Below, one piece after another: positions 8,200 through 16,285 of a stretch of DNA of 36,989 nt (the first letter of the stretch is position 1; every line of letters starts with the position of its first letter). A program made the translations under genes and the position numbers. Below the pieces are notes generated by a model. The model saw only the letters and a program-made list of their open reading frames with translations, searched no databases and was not told where the DNA came from. This stretch comes from an uncultured Anaerolineales bacterium (GTDB lineage Bacteria > Chloroflexota > Anaerolineae > Aggregatilineales > Aggregatilineaceae), in contig CAKZOB010000085.1 in the NCBI GenBank assembly GCA_937135955.1, positions 1 through 36,989 on the forward strand. Direction: 5' to 3'.

Positions 8200-10104
8200 A
8201 TGTTTAGGAAAGCACTGATCCTTGTACTCGTTGTCGCGCTTGCCTTGCCGTTGATGCCATCTGCTTCTTCGGCGCAGGCGCAGGACAAGATCACGATCGC
8301 TTTCGTCCCAGGTGTCAACCCCGATCCCTTTTATGTGACCATGAGCGCGGGCGTCTTCCAGGCCGCGCTTGACCTGGGCGTTGAGGTGATTCAGCAGGAC
8401 CCGCAGGAGTTCAACCCGACTATTCAGACGCCGATCATCGAGGCGCTGGTGGCGCGGGGGGACATTGACTTTCTGATCACAGCGCCGACGGACAAACAGC
8501 AGATGATCCCGGTGCTGGAGGCGGTGCACAATGCGGGCATCCCGGTGCTGACGGTGGACACGTTCATCGGCGATGGTGACTATGCCAACGGCGAAGTGAC
8601 ATTCCCCATCACCTACATCGGTTCGGACAACTTCCAGGGCGGCTACATCATGTGCAACACGCTGGCGGACATTCTGGGTGAGGGGGCGAAGATCTACATC
8701 CAGAATGTGCGACCGGGCATCAGCACGACCGATCAACGTGAAGAGGGCTGCCGTGCGGCGATCGAGGAGCGTGGCCTGGAGCTGGTGGGTGTGGACTACA
8801 ACGAGGACGACCCGAACCTGGCGCAGCAGCAGACGGCGGCGCGCCTGGAGGCCAATCCGGACATTGACGGCATCTTTGGGGCCAACACCTTCAGCGCGCA
8901 GGGCGCGGGCGCGGCGGTGCAGAACGCCGGTCTGGGCGGAGCCATCGAGGTGGCGGCCTTCGACGCTTCTGAGTTCGCTGTCGAACTGCTGCGCGAAGGC
9001 ACGGTTACGCAGGTGATCGCTCAGAAGCCGTATGACATGGGCTATCTGGCTGTGTCGCTGGCGGTGGCCTACCTGAAGGGCTATCAGAGCATCCCCAAGC
9101 GCATCCCGACCGGCTACGCGATCATGAACCGCAACAACATTGACGATCCGGAGATCGCCAAGTACATCTACACCGAAACCCCGCGCGAACCGTTGCCCAA
9201 GCTCGAAGACTTCAAGATCGCCTTTGTGCCGGGCGTCAACCCCGACCCGTTCTATATCACCATGGCCGTCGGTGCGCGCGAGGCGGCAGAACTATATGGC
9301 GTGGAACTGATTCAGCAGGACCCGCAGGAGTTCAACCCGACCATTCAGACGCCGATCATCGAGGCGCTGGTGGCGCGGGGGGACATTGACTTCCTCATGA
9401 CCGCCCCGACGGACAAGCAGCAGATGATCCCGGTGCTGGAGGCGGTGTACAATGCGGGCATCCCGGTGCTGACGGTGGACACGTTCATCGGCGATGGTGA
9501 CTATGCCAACGGCGAAGTGACATTCCCCATCACCTACATCGGTTCGGACAACTTCCAGGGCGGCTACATCATGTGCAACACGCTGGCGGACATTCTGGGT
9601 GAGGGGGCGAAGATCTACATCCAGAATGTGCGACCGGGCATCAGCACGACCGATCAACGTGAAGAGGGCTGCCGTGCGGCGATCGAGGAGCGTGGCCTGG
9701 AGCTGGTGGGTGTGGACTACAACGAGGACGACCCGAACCTGGCGCAGCAGCAGACGGCGGCGCGCCTGGAGGCCAATCCGGACATTGACGGCATCTTTGG
9801 GGCCAACACCTTCAGCGCGCAGGGCGCGGGCGCGGCGGTGCAGAACGCCGGTCTGGGCGGAGCCATCGAGGTGGCGGCCTTCGACGCTTCTGAGTTCGCT
9901 GTCGAACTGCTGCGCGAAGGCACGGTCACGCAGGTGATCGCTCAGAAGCCGGGCGACATGGGCTTCTTCGCCGTGCTGACAGCTGTTGCCAATGAGCGCG
10001 GTGTGGTCAGTATCCCCAAGCGTTGGCCGACCGGTTACGCTATAATGAACGCCGACAACGTGGACGATCCCGAGATTGCCCGCTTCATTTATCGCGAGCA
10101 ATAG
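8200..10104 (+). CDS. Tandem-fused sugar-binding protein (two Peripla_BP_4-type domains)
   Basis: Secreted substrate-binding protein for the adjacent ABC importer, 634 residues. A signal peptide (about 1-28, hydrophobic core then SSAQAQD) has no lipobox cysteine. Two complete ribose-binding-protein-type domains follow, each starting IAFVPGVNPDPFY (about residues 33 and 340), exactly 307 residues apart. Ordinary members have one such domain of about 300 residues. The halves differ at their outer edges: YDMGYLAVSLAV versus GDMGFFAVLTAV, and MSAGVFQAALDLG versus MAVGAREAAELYG. In the middle they are almost identical, including silent sites. ATG at 8200 was chosen over GTG at 8179 because GAGAGGAG lies 7 bases ahead. 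Both ligand sites appear intact. The sugar is unknown. Confidence 0.92.
   Translation: MFRKALILVLVVALALPLMPSASSAQAQDKITIAFVPGVNPDPFYVTMSAGVFQAALDLGVEVIQQDPQEFNPTIQTPIIEALVARGDIDFLITAPTDKQQMIPVLEAVHNAGIPVLTVDTFIGDGDYANGEVTFPITYIGSDNFQGGYIMCNTLADILGEGAKIYIQNVRPGISTTDQREEGCRAAIEERGLELVGVDYNEDDPNLAQQQTAARLEANPDIDGIFGANTFSAQGAGAAVQNAGLGGAIEVAAFDASEFAVELLREGTVTQVIAQKPYDMGYLAVSLAVAYLKGYQSIPKRIPTGYAIMNRNNIDDPEIAKYIYTETPREPLPKLEDFKIAFVPGVNPDPFYITMAVGAREAAELYGVELIQQDPQEFNPTIQTPIIEALVARGDIDFLMTAPTDKQQMIPVLEAVYNAGIPVLTVDTFIGDGDYANGEVTFPITYIGSDNFQGGYIMCNTLADILGEGAKIYIQNVRPGISTTDQREEGCRAAIEERGLELVGVDYNEDDPNLAQQQTAARLEANPDIDGIFGANTFSAQGAGAAVQNAGLGGAIEVAAFDASEFAVELLREGTVTQVIAQKPGDMGFFAVLTAVANERGVVSIPKRWPTGYAIMNADNVDDPEIARFIYREQ
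8528..9005 (+). repeat. Identical direct repeat, copy 1 (478 bp)
   Basis: By direct alignment, bases 8528-9005 are identical to 9449-9926, an offset of 921 bases (307 codons). One mismatch lies at each end (8527 C versus 9448 T, and 9006 T versus 9927 C). Similarity extends outward with more mismatches to about 8388 and 9028 and then drops sharply. It lies wholly inside the binding-protein gene. Confidence 0.95.
9449..9926 (+). repeat. Identical direct repeat, copy 2 (478 bp)
   Basis: Second copy of the intragenic repeat at 8528-9005, encoding the middle of the second sugar-binding domain. Confidence 0.95.
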
Positions 10105-10137
10105 GTCTACAGCGTCTTCCCGCTACTGATCACGCAA

Positions 10138-10171
10138 GCTGCGAGTAGCGGCCTCTGCCACTACTCGCAGC
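10138..10171 (+). terminator. Intercistronic hairpin after the tandem binding protein
   Basis: GCTGCGAGTAG (10138-10148) pairs perfectly with CTACTCGCAGC (10161-10171). The loop contains an inner GGC/GCC pair, and outer arms CGCAAG (10133) and CTTGCG (10181) could extend it. No T-run follows, so it is more likely an RNA-stabilising or attenuating hairpin that favours expression of the binding protein over the permease than a full terminator. Confidence 0.65.
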
Positions 10172-10207
10172 CCTCTGAATCTTGCGCAGTAACTGGATTG
10201 GATCTCA

Positions 10208-11347
10208 ATGGAAGCTACAACCTCAACTCAAGTTAGACGGGTCTCCAGAAGTTCTACACGCGCGACTACCCTCAGCGTGATCGCTCAGGTATGGCCCTGG
10301 CTGTTCCTGCTGGTGCTGGTGACCTATTTCTCGATCACAGGGACAGGCTTCTTCACCGTCCGCAACTTCTCCAACATCCTGGTGACCAGCACACTGGTGA
10401 TGTTGATGGCGACGGGGCAGACTTACGTCATCATCACCGGCGGTATTGATCTGTCGATCGGCTATACGGTGGGGCTGGCCTCGGTGGTCAGCGCGGAGTT
10501 GATGCGCACGCTGGGCAACAATGGTGTAGACCCCACGCTGGCGATTGCGGCGGGTGTGCTGGCCGGGCTGGGGGCGGTGCTCATACCGGGCCTGGCCAAC
10601 GGCATCCTGATCGCCAAGGTGAAGGTGCCGCCATTCATTGCTACGCTGGGCATGTGGGGCATTGTGCGTGGCGCGGCGTTCCTGCTGACGACCGGCAAGA
10701 ATGTGGTGGGCGACCTGCCCGCCGATGTCCGCGCGGTGTTGCGTCAGGTGGGGAATGGCAGCCTGCTTTACCGAATCGAGGATATGGGGTTGGTCTGGTT
10801 CCGTCAACCGGACGATCTCACGCGCGAACAACTGCGCAGCCTGCAGAGGCTGCTGCCCTATCCGGTGTTGATCACGGCGGTTGTGGTGCTCGTCTTCGCC
10901 TTTGTGCTGGCCCGCACCAAGTTTGGACGCCGTACCTATGCCATTGGCGGCAGCAAGGAGGCTGCGCTGCGCGCCGGTATTAACGTCGAGCGTCACCTGA
11001 TCGTCATCTATCTGCTCTCTGCGCTCACCGCTGGCATTGCGGGCATCCTGCACGTCTTTCGCTTCACGGCGGGGTCTCCCCTGGTGGGTGAACCGGTCTT
11101 GCTGGACTCGGTGGCTGCCGTCGTGATCGGTGGCACCGATCTGTTCGGCGGCGAAGGGCGCATCAGCGGGACAGTAGTGGGAGCGCTGATCATTGCCGTC
11201 TTGCAGACAGGTCTGGTCATGCTCAACATTGACGCCCTGTGGCAGTTCATCGTGATCGGCTGCACCATCATCATTGCAGTGCTGGTGAACCGGTTGCGCG
11301 AGTACTTCGAAAAGCAGCAGCAGGAGCATCAGGAAGAATATGCCTAG
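10208..11347 (+). CDS. ABC sugar permease, ribose/xylose (RbsC) type
   Basis: Inner-membrane permease of the carbohydrate uptake family 2 (BPD_transp_2), 379 residues, working as a homodimer or with a partner. Several hydrophobic helices are visible (for example WLFLLVLVTYF, LVMLMATGQTYVIITGG, VLITAVVVLVFAFVLA, LLSALTAGIAGIL). The family motifs GGIDLSIGYTVGLASV (near residue 78) and RRTYAIGGSKEAALRAGI are present, the latter being the ATPase-coupling region. An insertion of about 50 polar residues (ADVRAVLRQ to SLQRLLP) sits between helices. The Shine-Dalgarno before ATG 10208 is weak. Its last 8 bases overlap the start of the ATPase gene, showing translational coupling. Confidence 0.93.
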   Translation: MEATTSTQVRRVSRSSTRATTLSVIAQVWPWLFLLVLVTYFSITGTGFFTVRNFSNILVTSTLVMLMATGQTYVIITGGIDLSIGYTVGLASVVSAELMRTLGNNGVDPTLAIAAGVLAGLGAVLIPGLANGILIAKVKVPPFIATLGMWGIVRGAAFLLTTGKNVVGDLPADVRAVLRQVGNGSLLYRIEDMGLVWFRQPDDLTREQLRSLQRLLPYPVLITAVVVLVFAFVLARTKFGRRTYAIGGSKEAALRAGINVERHLIVIYLLSALTAGIAGILHVFRFTAGSPLVGEPVLLDSVAAVVIGGTDLFGGEGRISGTVVGALIIAVLQTGLVMLNIDALWQFIVIGCTIIIAVLVNRLREYFEKQQQEHQEEYA

Positions 11348-12104
11348 CGCTACCGCTGAACCCATACTCAGGGTTGAGGGAGTCTCCAAGTTCTTCGGCG
11401 GCCTGACTGCCCTCAACAAGGTAGACCTGGAAGTCTATCCCGGCGAGGTTGTGGCTCTGCTGGGGGACAACGGCGCGGGCAAGTCCACGCTGATCAAATG
11501 TGTGTCCGGCGTCTACCGCGCCGACGAAGGCCGTATCCTGTTCAATGGACACGACATCACCGATGCCTCTCCGTCCAAAGTGCGCGAGATGGGGATTGAG
11601 ACTATCTACCAGGACCTGGCCCTGGCCGAGAATCTCGATGTGGGGGCGAACGTGTTCCTGGGCAAGGAGAAAGAGAAACGCCTGCTGGGCCTTATCCCTG
11701 TCACCGATGACGAATATATGCGGCGCGAGGCTGCCGGTGTGCTGGATCGCCTGGATATTCACATCCCCTCCCTCAAACAGAAGCTGGTCAGGCTATCGGG
11801 AGGGCAGCGTCAGGCGGTGGCCCTGGCCCGTGCGCTCTACTGGGACGCCAGGCTGATCATCATGGACGAGCCGACGGCGGCGCTGGGCGTCCCCGAACAG
11901 CGCAAAGTGCTGGCGCTGGTGAAGACGCTGCGCGAGCAGGGCATCCCGGTGATCATCATCAGCCACACCATGCAGGATGTGATGGAAGTCGCCGATCGCA
12001 TGGTGGTGTTGCGGCGTGGTCGCAAAGTGGCCGAAGTACCGCGCAGCGAGGCCACTGTTGACCTGCTGGTCAAGCACATCGTGGGCGGCTTCGACGTGGC
12101 CTGA
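11340..12104 (+). CDS. ABC sugar importer ATPase, single nucleotide-binding domain
   Basis: A 254-residue ATP-binding subunit energising the permease next door. Walker A GDNGAGKST (42-50), Q-loop YQD (Gln91), signature LSGGQRQ (152-158), Walker B LIIMDEP (172-178) and the H-loop His209 are all intact. Family 2 sugar importers such as RbsA and XylG normally carry two fused ATPase domains (about 500 residues). This has one, as in FrcA-type systems, so it presumably dimerises. It begins inside the permease gene with AGGA ahead of ATG 11340. Confidence 0.93.
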   Translation: MPSATAEPILRVEGVSKFFGGLTALNKVDLEVYPGEVVALLGDNGAGKSTLIKCVSGVYRADEGRILFNGHDITDASPSKVREMGIETIYQDLALAENLDVGANVFLGKEKEKRLLGLIPVTDDEYMRREAAGVLDRLDIHIPSLKQKLVRLSGGQRQAVALARALYWDARLIIMDEPTAALGVPEQRKVLALVKTLREQGIPVIIISHTMQDVMEVADRMVVLRRGRKVAEVPRSEATVDLLVKHIVGGFDVA

Positions 12105-12160
12105 GCCACGCCTGTATAGACGTGCTGGCCCGCTGGTGGGTTTGGCTGTGCGGATCGAGC

Positions 12161-12196
12161 GCCCTGGTCTGTGACCCTCGCTGGACCGACCAGGGC
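12161..12196 (+). terminator. Hairpin between ATPase and LacD genes
   Basis: GCCCTGGTC (12161-12169) pairs with GACCAGGGC (12188-12196) over an 18-base loop. There is no T-run after it, so it is probably a partial terminator or RNA-processing element in the 142-base gap before the aldolase gene. Confidence 0.45.
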
Positions 12197-12246
12197 TGTA
12201 TATGTGTGAGCTTGCGATTAACAGGTGACTGCGGAGCAGAACTGAC

Positions 12247-13230
12247 GTGAAACAGACTCTCACGCCCGGTAAGTGGCGGCATCTCAAGCAGACCAGCACC
12301 GATGAACATATCTTCACCATACTGGCGTTCGACCAGCGCGGTAGCTATCGCCGTATGTTGCCTGAAGGTACCTCGTACGAGCAAGCGGTGCAGATCAAGC
12401 GCGAGATCGTGGTGGCCCTGTCGTTTCACACCAGCGCCGTGCTGCTCGACCCGATCTATGGCCTGCCGTCGGCCCTGGACATGTCCGGCACGAGCGGGCT
12501 GTTGATGTCGCTGGAAAAGAGCGGTTACAGCGGCGATTCGACGTACCGTCAGCTTGCTTTCACCGACGGCTGGACGGTGAGTAAGATCAAACGGATGGGC
12601 GCTTCGGCGGTTAAACTGATGGTCTATTACCATCCGGATACTGGCGCACTGGCCGAGGAACTGGAGGAAACCATCCGGCAGGTGGCCCAGGAATGTCAGC
12701 GCTATGATATGCCGCTCTTCCTGGAGCCGATGTCCTACAGTCTGCAGGCGGGCGTACCCAAGGAAAGTGCCGCCTTTGCTCAGACGCGCCCCCGGGTGGT
12801 GCGCGAGACGGCACGGCGTCTTGGCGGGCTTGGTGCGGACGTGCTGAAGCTGGAGTTTCCCATGGACGCCGCCTTTGACAGTGACCGCTCCGCCTGGCAA
12901 GCGGCCTGTGCGGCGATCAGCGAAGTCTGTCAGGTGCCCTGGGTACTGTTGAGCGCCGGCGTGGACTTTGACATCTTCGAAGATCAGGTGCGGGTTGCCT
13001 GTGAGGCAGGGGCCAGCGGCTTTCTGGCCGGGCGCGCCATCTGGAAAGAAGCTGTCGTCATGAGTCCGGCGGAGCGGCAGCATTTCCTGGCGACGACGGC
13101 GGTCGAACGGCTCAGGCGAATTACGGACATTGCAAGTCGCCTGGCGCGACCCTGGACGGACTTCTACGCTCCGCTGGCCGGGAGCGATACGTGGTTCCAG
13201 TCCTATGAAGACTGGCAGGCAGACGCCTAG
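12247..13230 (+). CDS. lacD: Class I tagatose-1,6-bisphosphate aldolase (LacD family)
   Basis: Cytoplasmic Schiff-base aldolase that splits tagatose-1,6-bisphosphate to dihydroxyacetone phosphate and glyceraldehyde-3-phosphate; the family also accepts the fructose, sorbose and psicose isomers. The 327-residue length matches LacD. Visible motifs are AFDQRGSYRRML (27-38), LLDPIYGLPSA (66-76), AVKLMVYYHPD with Lys123, and ADVLKLEFP, where Lys201 is at the position of the Schiff-base lysine. The start is GTG at 12247 with GGAG 10 bases upstream. It is last in the locus A run and followed by a clear terminator. Homologous enzymes cleave 6-deoxy-6-sulfofructose-1-phosphate (YihT), but no other sulfosugar gene is present, so tagatose-bisphosphate is preferred. 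Confidence 0.87.
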   Translation: MKQTLTPGKWRHLKQTSTDEHIFTILAFDQRGSYRRMLPEGTSYEQAVQIKREIVVALSFHTSAVLLDPIYGLPSALDMSGTSGLLMSLEKSGYSGDSTYRQLAFTDGWTVSKIKRMGASAVKLMVYYHPDTGALAEELEETIRQVAQECQRYDMPLFLEPMSYSLQAGVPKESAAFAQTRPRVVRETARRLGGLGADVLKLEFPMDAAFDSDRSAWQAACAAISEVCQVPWVLLSAGVDFDIFEDQVRVACEAGASGFLAGRAIWKEAVVMSPAERQHFLATTAVERLRRITDIASRLARPWTDFYAPLAGSDTWFQSYEDWQADA

Positions 13231-13305
13231 GGGTACCATCCTCTCCGCTGTACCCTGTCCCTTGATGTGGTAGACGGGGTGCTGACGAATTTGCGATGAT
13301 GTTTT

Positions 13306-13338
13306 GACCGACCGGTTTCGGGTCGGTCATCTTTTTTT
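13306..13338 (+). terminator. Rho-independent terminator of locus A
   Basis: Perfect 8-bp stem GACCGACC (13306-13313) and GGTCGGTC (13321-13328) with a 7-base loop, followed by ATCTTTTTTT. It ends the DeoR-importer-LacD run. Confidence 0.9.
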
Positions 13339-13497
13339 CGCGCAGTCGCCTTCTGCCACGATTCTGCTAGCTGGTTTTGAGGCGGTTGCCTCGGTCGTGC
13401 CCAGTCTGATGCCTGCATCGGGGCGATTCCAAGACGGGTGAGAAGTCGTCGGCTTCGCTCGATCGTGGTTATTTATGCGCGAATGTGCTCGGAAATA

Positions 13498-13526
13498 TTG
13501 ACTTTGTGCGCATTTTAGAGTACTAT
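13498..13526 (+). promoter_or_regulatory. Promoter for the AgaS-type gene
   Basis: TTGACT (13498-13503), 17 bases, TACTAT (13521-13526), 42 bases before the start codon at 13569. The surrounding bases are more AT-rich than the genes. Confidence 0.7.
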
Positions 13527-13568
13527 ACAAGCATAAACAGTCTTTTTCTATGCAAAGGTCGTTTGTTC

Positions 13569-14642
13569 ATGGCCGAGAGGGGCTTTCACACTTTCAGTGA
13601 GATCAACAGTCAGCCGGACGTATGGGCAGCAACACTGGCTGAATTCCAGAGCCTCATTCCTGCGTTTGACCGCTTCTGGCAGCAACATCCCATTGAGCGC
13701 ATCATCTGTACCGGTTGCGGCTCGACCTACTATCTTTCTCTAGTTGTTGCTTCGTTGTTTCAGGCCCTGAATCACATTCCGACGCAGGCGCGCCCAGCTT
13801 CGGAGGTGGTGCTGTTTCCCGATGTGGTGCAATTGGGCGATACCAGCACCCTGCTCGTCACGATCTCGCGCTCCGGCGAGACGACCGAGACGCTCGATGC
13901 CGTGGAGGTCTTCCAGACGCGGGCCGGAGGGCCAGTGTTGGCGATCACCTGCTATGGTGACAGTGCTCTGGCTCGCCAGGCAGACTTTGTTCTGACGGCG
14001 AGCGCGGCCCAGGAGCAGAGCGTCGCACAGACACGCTCGTTTTCCAGCATGACCTTGCTAGCCGAGGCACTCGCGGGGCACCTGGCAGGGCTGGATGTAA
14101 CGACGGTTTTGAGGACACTGCCAGCCATTGCCCGGCGACTGCTGGACGAGTATCGCCCTCTGGCGCAGACACTCGGCGAAACGATGGCGATCCAACGCTT
14201 TTTTTTCCTGGGGACAGGTTTCCTGTATGGCATGGCGTGCGAGGCCATGCTGAAGATGAAGGAAATGTCTCTGTCGTATAGCGAAGCCTTTCATGCGCTG
14301 GAGTTCCGTCACGGCCCTATGTCCATGGTGGACGAGCATTCGCTGGTGATCGGTCTGCTGTCGGAAGACGCACAGCGCCATGAAATAGCCGTGTTGGAAC
14401 AGATGCAGTGGGCCGGAGCACATGTGCTGGCGCTTTCTGAGAAGGAAACAGGGCACGCAGATGTTGCGCGGTGGCATGAGGTGGTGCTGGGCAGTGAGCT
14501 GCCCGCATGGGCGCGCACGGTGACGTACTTGCCGGTGCTGCACCTGCTGGCCTATCACCGTGCCATGGCCAACCAACAGAATCCCGATCATCCGGCGCGG
14601 CTTGACGCTGTGGTGGTGCTCAAGTCCCTATTGACAAGCTAG
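13569..14642 (+). CDS. agaS: AgaS-type sugar-phosphate isomerase/deaminase (double SIS domain)
   Basis: Cytoplasmic enzyme with two sugar-isomerase (SIS) domains (about 40-180 and 200-350), 357 residues. Motifs are ICTGCGSTYYLSL (46-58), TISRSGETTETLD (98-110) and the family mark EFRHGP (245-250). The family includes AgaS, which converts galactosamine-6-phosphate to tagatose-6-phosphate plus ammonia, and the isomerase half of GlmS. There is no glutaminase domain, so it is not GlmS. I chose ATG at 13569 because a longer frame back to 13485 runs through the promoter. AAAGG lies 10 bases ahead. Together with NagA/AgaA-type and LacD genes it points to N-acetylgalactosamine use. Glucosamine-6-phosphate deamination is the main alternative. 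Confidence 0.85.
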   Translation: MAERGFHTFSEINSQPDVWAATLAEFQSLIPAFDRFWQQHPIERIICTGCGSTYYLSLVVASLFQALNHIPTQARPASEVVLFPDVVQLGDTSTLLVTISRSGETTETLDAVEVFQTRAGGPVLAITCYGDSALARQADFVLTASAAQEQSVAQTRSFSSMTLLAEALAGHLAGLDVTTVLRTLPAIARRLLDEYRPLAQTLGETMAIQRFFFLGTGFLYGMACEAMLKMKEMSLSYSEAFHALEFRHGPMSMVDEHSLVIGLLSEDAQRHEIAVLEQMQWAGAHVLALSEKETGHADVARWHEVVLGSELPAWARTVTYLPVLHLLAYHRAMANQQNPDHPARLDAVVVLKSLLTS

Positions 14643-14725
14643 GAAAGCAAACTGTTGTAAGGAGCTGTCGGTTGCGTGTCATATGTTCAGGAGCCTCTCG
14701 CTGAGCTCTGACTGTTGCCCGAAGG

Positions 14726-14761
14726 CCTATCTGTTCGTCGGCCAGTGTTTGGCCGGATAGG
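14726..14761 (+). promoter_or_regulatory. Leader hairpin upstream of locus B binding protein
   Basis: CCTATC (14726-14731) with GATAGG (14756-14761), enclosing GGCCA (14740-14744) with TGGCC (14750-14754). No T-run follows. It could be a weak terminator of the AgaS-type gene or part of the leader of the importer operon. Confidence 0.35.
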
Positions 14762-14802
14762 GACGGAGAGTGTCTATGCGATAGAAATGCAAGCCATGAT
14801 TT

Positions 14803-14824
14803 TTACCAGGTTCACGTTTGGTAA
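14803..14824 (+). promoter_or_regulatory. Inverted repeat, possible operator of the locus B operon
   Basis: TTACCA (14803-14808) and TGGTAA (14819-14824) form a 6-base inverted repeat with a 10-base centre, 36 bases before the binding-protein start. This is the normal place for a repressor site. No well-spaced promoter could be fixed nearby. Regulator identity is unknown; the DeoR protein at 20261 is a candidate. Confidence 0.35.
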
Positions 14825-14860
14825 CTGTTCATACTTACAGGGTAAGAAGGAGATGATCCC

Positions 14861-16156
14861 ATGAAGAAATTCCGGCTTTTGACACTAGTGCTCATCGTAG
14901 CCATGCTCGTCCCAGTGAGCACGGGGCTGACTAGCGCCCAGGAGAAGGTCAAGCTGGTCTACTGGTCCATGTGGAATGAGACCGAGCCGCAGGCCAGGGT
15001 TATTCAGAGCTGGATCGCGGACTTTGAGGCGGCCAATCCCAACATTGACATCGAGGCTACTTGGAACGGTCGTCAGAATCAGACCCTGGTACGCACCGCT
15101 CTGAGCGCTGGGCAGCAGATTGACCTGGTGGATCAGGATGCCGACCCGCTCGCCGGTGGGCTGGTGCAGGAAGGGATGGCCTATCCGCTGAACGAATTTC
15201 TGGAAGAGAAGGCGCTGGATGAGGATGTGCCGATCCGCGAGGTCTTCACCCCCGGCACGCTCGAACTCTTCGCTGTGGATGGGCAGATTTACCTGTGGCC
15301 CTATATCTACAACACGTCGCAGTTCTGGTACAACAAAAACGCCTTCGCCGAAGCGGACGCTGAGCCGCCCAAGACCTGGGAAGATTTCCTGAGCGTGTGC
15401 CAGAAGTTGCTAGATGCCGGCTATGCTCCCATTGCCGCGGAGAGCGACATTCAGTTCTATCAGATTGACTATCTGACCTATCAGATTGTGCGCTACAAGG
15501 GCGTGGGCTTCCTGCGACAGACTATCGAGGATAAGACTGGTGAGATGTGGCGCGACCCCGTCTACCTGCAGGCGGCGCAGAATATGCGCGAACTGTGGGA
15601 TCGCGGCTGCATCCCGCCCGAAACCAAGGGGTATCTGTGGCCCGCCGGTCAGCAGACGCTGGGCGTCGGCGTGTCGGCGATGGAACTGGTCGGCTCGTGG
15701 CTGCCCATTGAACTGGCTCCGATCGTCGAGGGTAGCTTCGAGTGGGGTGCTTTCAACTTCCCGGAGATGCCGGGTGGCGTGGGCAAGCAGGGCGATCTGA
15801 TGGTATACCTGCTCAGCTTCATGATCGTCAAAAATACCGAGCATCCGCGCGAAGCCTTCGAGTTCTTGCGCTTCATCATGACCAAAGAAAACATGCAGAA
15901 AATGGCCGATGAAGCGCTGGTTGGAGTGACACGCCTGGGTGTGCAGTGGGCAGAAGCGATCCAGGATGGCGCGACAGCTGCGGCCAACGCTACGGCAGTC
16001 TTCGGCATGGCCGATGGTTCGGTGGCGCAGTACTCCGAGTTTGTCAACAACATTCTCTACGTCAACTGGTCGAAGCTCTTCCTGGACGAGCTGACGCCTG
16101 AAGAGTTCGTTGAGAAGATGGCCACTGACGCGGCGGAGTACTGGAAAGGCAAGTAG
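14861..16156 (+). CDS. Extracellular sugar-binding protein (SBP_bac_1 family), locus B
   Basis: Solute-binding protein of a MalEFG-type importer, 431 residues. Residues 1-26 form a Sec signal peptide (KK, hydrophobic core, TSAQEK) without a lipobox cysteine. The mature protein starts VKLVYWSMWNETEPQ, the usual first strand of family 1 binding proteins, with IDLVDQDADPLAG and GQIYLWPYIYNTSQFWYNKNAF typical of the sugar-site region. Aromatic residues there are expected to stack on the sugar. AAGGAG precedes the ATG. It opens the long run of genes that ends with two URO-D-like proteins, so the ligand is probably an N-acetylhexosamine or an oligosaccharide containing it (inference). Confidence 0.9.
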   Translation: MKKFRLLTLVLIVAMLVPVSTGLTSAQEKVKLVYWSMWNETEPQARVIQSWIADFEAANPNIDIEATWNGRQNQTLVRTALSAGQQIDLVDQDADPLAGGLVQEGMAYPLNEFLEEKALDEDVPIREVFTPGTLELFAVDGQIYLWPYIYNTSQFWYNKNAFAEADAEPPKTWEDFLSVCQKLLDAGYAPIAAESDIQFYQIDYLTYQIVRYKGVGFLRQTIEDKTGEMWRDPVYLQAAQNMRELWDRGCIPPETKGYLWPAGQQTLGVGVSAMELVGSWLPIELAPIVEGSFEWGAFNFPEMPGGVGKQGDLMVYLLSFMIVKNTEHPREAFEFLRFIMTKENMQKMADEALVGVTRLGVQWAEAIQDGATAAANATAVFGMADGSVAQYSEFVNNILYVNWSKLFLDELTPEEFVEKMATDAAEYWKGK

Positions 16157-16178
16157 TTCGCGGTCGAGCGGACGACAG

Positions 16179-16209
16179 ACTGGGATGGGACACAAGAGCC
16201 CATCCCAGT
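16179..16209 (+). terminator. Intercistronic hairpin after the locus B binding protein
   Basis: Perfect 11-bp stem ACTGGGATGGG (16179-16189) with CCCATCCCAGT (16199-16209), 9-base loop, followed by TGTTC rather than a T-run. It lies 22 bases after the binding-protein stop, inside the 129-base gap before the permease. Likely an mRNA-stabilising or attenuating element. Confidence 0.7.
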
Positions 16210-16285
16210 TGTTCATCGGCCTGCAGAGAGGCTCTTGGGCCGTTGACCACGGCGAGGAGTGGCGCGGCAGTGAGGAGCAGGGGGC

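Larger units (their letters stand above)
13231..13568 (+). other. Intergenic region between lacD and the AgaS-type gene
   Basis: 338 bases without a gene. It holds the locus A terminator (13306-13338) and, near its right end, the promoter of the AgaS-type gene. Between about 13340 and 13490 I see no convincing gene or further motif. Confidence 0.7.

Noticed and set aside
8528-9926. Mobile element or terminal repeats
   Set aside because: The two 478-bp copies are in-frame parts of homologous protein domains, and no transposase or target-site duplication is seen.
9292-10101. Long minus-strand open frame opposite the tandem binding protein
   Set aside because: It is a shadow of the high-GC coding strand; its repeated sequence simply mirrors the intragenic duplication.
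12247-13230. Sulfosugar (sulfoquinovose) pathway, since LacD is related to YihT
   Set aside because: No sulfoquinovosidase, sulfosugar isomerase, sulfolactaldehyde reductase or dehydrogenase, or sulfonate exporter is present in the window; amino-sugar genes explain the context better.
13569-14642. GlmS (glucosamine-6-phosphate synthase)
   Set aside because: There is no N-terminal glutamine amidotransferase domain; the protein is only the double SIS part with the AgaS-type EFRHGP motif.
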